DNA of 34,878 nucleotides from assembly GCA_964606015.1 (NCBI GenBank), contig CAZSEZ010000009.1, forward strand, positions 1 to 34,878. The letters are read 5' to 3'. The DNA comes from Hyella sp964606015. GTDB taxonomy: Bacteria; Cyanobacteriota; Cyanobacteriia; Cyanobacteriales; Xenococcaceae. The notes beneath the pieces are model-generated. The model saw nothing but the letters and a program-made list of their open reading frames with translations, made no database searches and was not told the origin of the DNA. The first letter of the stretch is position 1, and every line of letters begins with the position of its first letter. Positions 33,045-34,878 of this stretch are shown here, in pieces. The translations under genes and the position numbers were made by a program.

Positions 33045-33563
33045 TTAAATCAAGGCTGTTAATAAACTAGAAAGATCGAGCAACATCAGTGCTTGTCCAT
33101 CTGGATCGAGAAAATACCCCTCAAAAAATTTATGTTGTTGCTGGGACAGCATCGGCTCGGGAATGGGTAACAATTTTGTTCTCTCATAAGACTCAATAGT
33201 GTGAATTTGTCGAACCAGCAAACCAACAGTTTGAGCTTTGAGCTGGATCAAAATTGCCATTGCTTGATCCTCAACTTTTGCTTGGCGGCACCAATGAACT
33301 CCCCCCAAAAAACATGCCAAATCGAGAATCCAAACTGCTTCTCCTCGCCAGTTAACTATTCCCAACCATGACTCTGCAATGTGAGGAACTGGCAAAATTT
33401 CCGTCAAACAAACCTCGATTGTCCCTCGCAAATCTGACAAAGATAGCAAGCTATTGATCTGGGAATTAAGCGGAAATTTCAGAAATCTTTCTCCTGAAGC
33501 TAACTGGCTGTTTTGAAACTTATCTGGCGGAATCAATTGTTGACTTTGGTCGACAGGCCGCAT
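33045..33563 (-). CDS. CheW-like coupling protein (PixI-like)
   Basis: A 172-residue adaptor linking the receptor to CheA. A single CheW fold covers about 25-165, with the family turn WLGIVNWRGEAVWILDLACFLG, VGLLVRQIHTIE in the middle, and GQALMLLDLSSLL near the end. The start is placed at ATG 33561-33563 rather than the TTG at 33578, because GGAG (33574-33577) lies 10 bases upstream of the ATG and is a good ribosome site. It sits 23 bases after the cheY stop and 68 bases before the receptor, in the order known from Pix and Ptx operons (regulator, CheY, CheW, receptor, CheA). Confidence 0.85.
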   Translation of the reverse strand: MRPVDQSQQLIPPDKFQNSQLASGERFLKFPLNSQINSLLSLSDLRGTIEVCLTEILPVPHIAESWLGIVNWRGEAVWILDLACFLGGVHWCRQAKVEDQAMAILIQLKAQTVGLLVRQIHTIESYERTKLLPIPEPMLSQQQHKFFEGYFLDPDGQALMLLDLSSLLTALI

Positions 33564-33586
33564 CTCAATTTTCTCCAAATCTTACG

Positions 33587-33946
33587 CTAAATAAACTTAC
33601 TAATTGCCTGAATTAAAGTTATTTCACTAACAGGCTTAGTTATATAGTCATCTGCGCCATTCATTAATCCCCACTGCCGATCCAGCACATTATCTCTAGA
33701 AGTATACATAACTACAGGAATACTTCTTGTATTAGGATTTTCTTTCAGACGACGACAAAATTCAAAACCACTTTGACCAGGTAAAACAATGTCCAAAACA
33801 ATCAGATCTGGTCTTTGCTGCATCAATCTCAATTGAGCTTCTTCGCTGCTGCCTGCACCAAAAACCGCAGCCCCTTGACGGCTTAGGCAATCAGTAATTC
33901 TCTGGGCATCTACTACGCTGTCTTCGACTAGCAATACAGTGAACAT
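33587..33946 (-). CDS. CheY-like response regulator (PixH-like)
   Basis: A 119-residue stand-alone receiver. The acidic pair is Glu8-Asp9 in LLVEDS, the phospho-acceptor is Asp52 in IVLDIVLP, the Thr/Ser switch is in VVMYTS, and Lys is in DDYITKP. All catalytic positions are intact. No output domain follows. It starts 3 bases after the PatA-like stop, with GGGGAG about 8 bases before its ATG, so translation is probably coupled. As in Pix systems, it may act as a phosphate sink or as the regulator of the pilus retraction motor; which one is not visible. Confidence 0.92.
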   Translation of the reverse strand: MFTVLLVEDSVVDAQRITDCLSRQGAAVFGAGSSEEAQLRLMQQRPDLIVLDIVLPGQSGFEFCRRLKENPNTRSIPVVMYTSRDNVLDRQWGLMNGADDYITKPVSEITLIQAISKFI

Positions 33947-33949
33947 AAG

Positions 33950-34780
33950 CTAGCTCCCCACCACAATGTACTTATCAAGAAACTTGATCACAAACTCTTT
34001 TTCCACTGGTTTACTCATAAAATCAGTAGAACCGACAACCTTGGCTCGCATACGATCTACCAGCCCATCTTTCCCAGTAAGAATTACGATGGGAACATCA
34101 TCAAAGCTGGGAACTCTTCTTAGCTGACTACACAACTCATAGCCATTAACAACTGGCATCATTAAATCGAGAAAAATCAAGTCTGGTTTGTTCTTCAAAA
34201 AAGTCATGATCGCGCTACTAGCGTCGGAGACTCCCAGAAATTTGTATCCAGCATCAGTAACAATACGTTCCAAGTCCTGACACACTGCCAAACTATCATC
34301 TACACAGGCAACCAGATATTGATGATTCTCACTAGGAGATGTGTTCTTTGTAGAATACTTTTGTGGTGAAGGTTCTGCGATCCGAGAAATAGTGTTAGCA
34401 GATTTTGATGCAGGAATAGAAGATAAACTAATCACCTCTACTTCAATTAAGGAAGCTAATAAATCTGCTATTTCAGCTGTACTTTTTTCAGCTCTCCAGG
34501 CTATATCGTGAATACTATTGATCCCATCTACCAGGGACAAGACAGTTCTCATATCTCGAACTAAGTCTTGTTCAACTAGTAAATCGAGCTGTTTAATGGT
34601 GGGATAAAAGTATGGATGATAATCAACCAGTTTGCTGCCAACCCATTTCTCACGCAAGATAAGTGCCTGTTCAATAATTTGAGAATAATCTAAAAGATGT
34701 AAGATTGTGCCAATGGTTTCACCTTTGTCAGTAGAGTACGTTATCTCAAGTGCATCGTACTGAGAAAAGCTGAGTAACAT
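33950..34780 (-). CDS. PatA/PixG-like response regulator, 5' part missing or broken
   Basis: A 276-residue product with a C-terminal receiver (about 155-275) that has Asp-Asp in VACVDDS, phospho-acceptor Asp in FLDLMMP, and Lys in FMSKPV. The N-terminal 130 residues match the end of the PATAN (PatA N-terminal) domain: ILREKWVGSKLVDYHPYFYP, then VLSLVDGINSIHDIA. Full PatA/PixG proteins are about 400 residues, so the first half of PATAN is missing. The frame stays coding-like upstream of the ATG for 18 codons (34781-34834), including FIEEIVTESLSD, which resembles the family sequence there, until an in-frame TAG at 34835-34837. No ribosome site precedes the ATG. Either the gene is a recent pseudogene, the stop is a sequencing error, or a shortened protein is made. 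The window ends 41 bases beyond the TAG. Confidence 0.7.
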   Translation of the reverse strand: MLLSFSQYDALEITYSTDKGETIGTILHLLDYSQIIEQALILREKWVGSKLVDYHPYFYPTIKQLDLLVEQDLVRDMRTVLSLVDGINSIHDIAWRAEKSTAEIADLLASLIEVEVISLSSIPASKSANTISRIAEPSPQKYSTKNTSPSENHQYLVACVDDSLAVCQDLERIVTDAGYKFLGVSDASSAIMTFLKNKPDLIFLDLMMPVVNGYELCSQLRRVPSFDDVPIVILTGKDGLVDRMRAKVVGSTDFMSKPVEKEFVIKFLDKYIVVGS

Positions 34781-34878
34781 GTCAGATAACGATTCTGTAA
34801 CGATTTCTTCGATAAATCTGACGATAATATAGCGCTACGGATATACGTTAGGACATTCTTTGAAGGCAGCATCAACAC
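34781..34878 (-). pseudogene. Possible upstream remnant of the PatA/PixG-like gene
   Basis: The minus-strand frame continuous with the PatA-like gene is open from the window edge (34878) to a TAG at 34835-34837, then again to the annotated ATG. Its translation (DAAFKECPNVYP, stop, RYIIVRFIEEIVTESLSD) has a helical, family-like character, and the part after the stop runs directly into the conserved PATAN end. The fragment before the stop is too short to be identified alone. Most of the N-terminal domain, if present, lies outside the window. Confidence 0.4.

Noticed and set aside
1..34878. CRISPR array, insertion sequence, prophage or integrase
   Set aside because: No spaced direct repeats of CRISPR type, no transposase or integrase motifs, and no phage structural gene were found on either strand.

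Overview
The window is chromosomal DNA from a cyanobacterium. The evidence is the gene content (BicA and SbtA bicarbonate transporters, a PatA/PixG-type regulator, cyanobacteriochrome-type GAF domains, cyanobacterial-type GlgA and Mrp, AMIN-domain PilQ) and the frequent HIP1-like octamer GCGATCGC (for example 3535-3542). Overall base composition is AT-rich. A close genus cannot be named from sequence alone.

Layout. 18-2483 is the type IV pilus secretin PilQ, closed by a clear intrinsic terminator. 2794-8308 is mostly housekeeping: an SF2 helicase, tRNA-Ser(GGA), the Mrp/ApbC iron-sulfur carrier ATPase, a cyanobacterial protein of unknown function, glycogen synthase GlgA and a small conserved protein. 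8309-11038 (minus) is a sodium/bicarbonate uptake pair, sbtA then bicA, with no sbtB between or beside them. 11267-12476 (minus) is a pyroglutamyl-peptidase-like gene with a Crp/Fnr regulator. 12519-16945 holds uvrB, a phosphoribosyltransferase and a GPH-type sugar:cation symporter. 17082-22929 (minus) is a run of small stress or detoxification genes: a flavin split-barrel protein, two NAD(P)-binding NmrA-like proteins, a haloalkane-dehalogenase-like hydrolase, Dps, a secreted DM13 protein and a nu-class-like GST. A divergent LysR regulator follows at 23174-24064, and its intergenic region carries a textbook T-N11-A dyad.

24172-34878 (minus) is the most striking region, a phototaxis-type chemosensory operon. 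In order of transcription it encodes a PatA/PixG-like regulator, a CheY, a CheW, a 1492-residue methyl-accepting protein with six GAF domains and no membrane segment, a hybrid CheA with a C-terminal receiver, and a double-CheW protein. The six GAFs differ in their chromophore-site residues. One is a complete dual-cysteine DXCF type, one is DXCF with Cys-Tyr, one is a red/green-like Cys-His type, one is Cys-Tyr, one has lost the cysteine (Ala), and one never shows it. The protein therefore looks like a single soluble receptor for several colours feeding one CheA, as in the Synechocystis Pix/Tax1 and Nostoc Ptx systems, but with its own mix of intact and altered sites. The first gene of the operon appears damaged: family-like reading frame continues upstream of its ATG and is cut by an in-frame TAG at 34835-34837. 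PilQ at one end of the window and this pilus-steering system at the other probably serve the same output, twitching motility toward or away from light.
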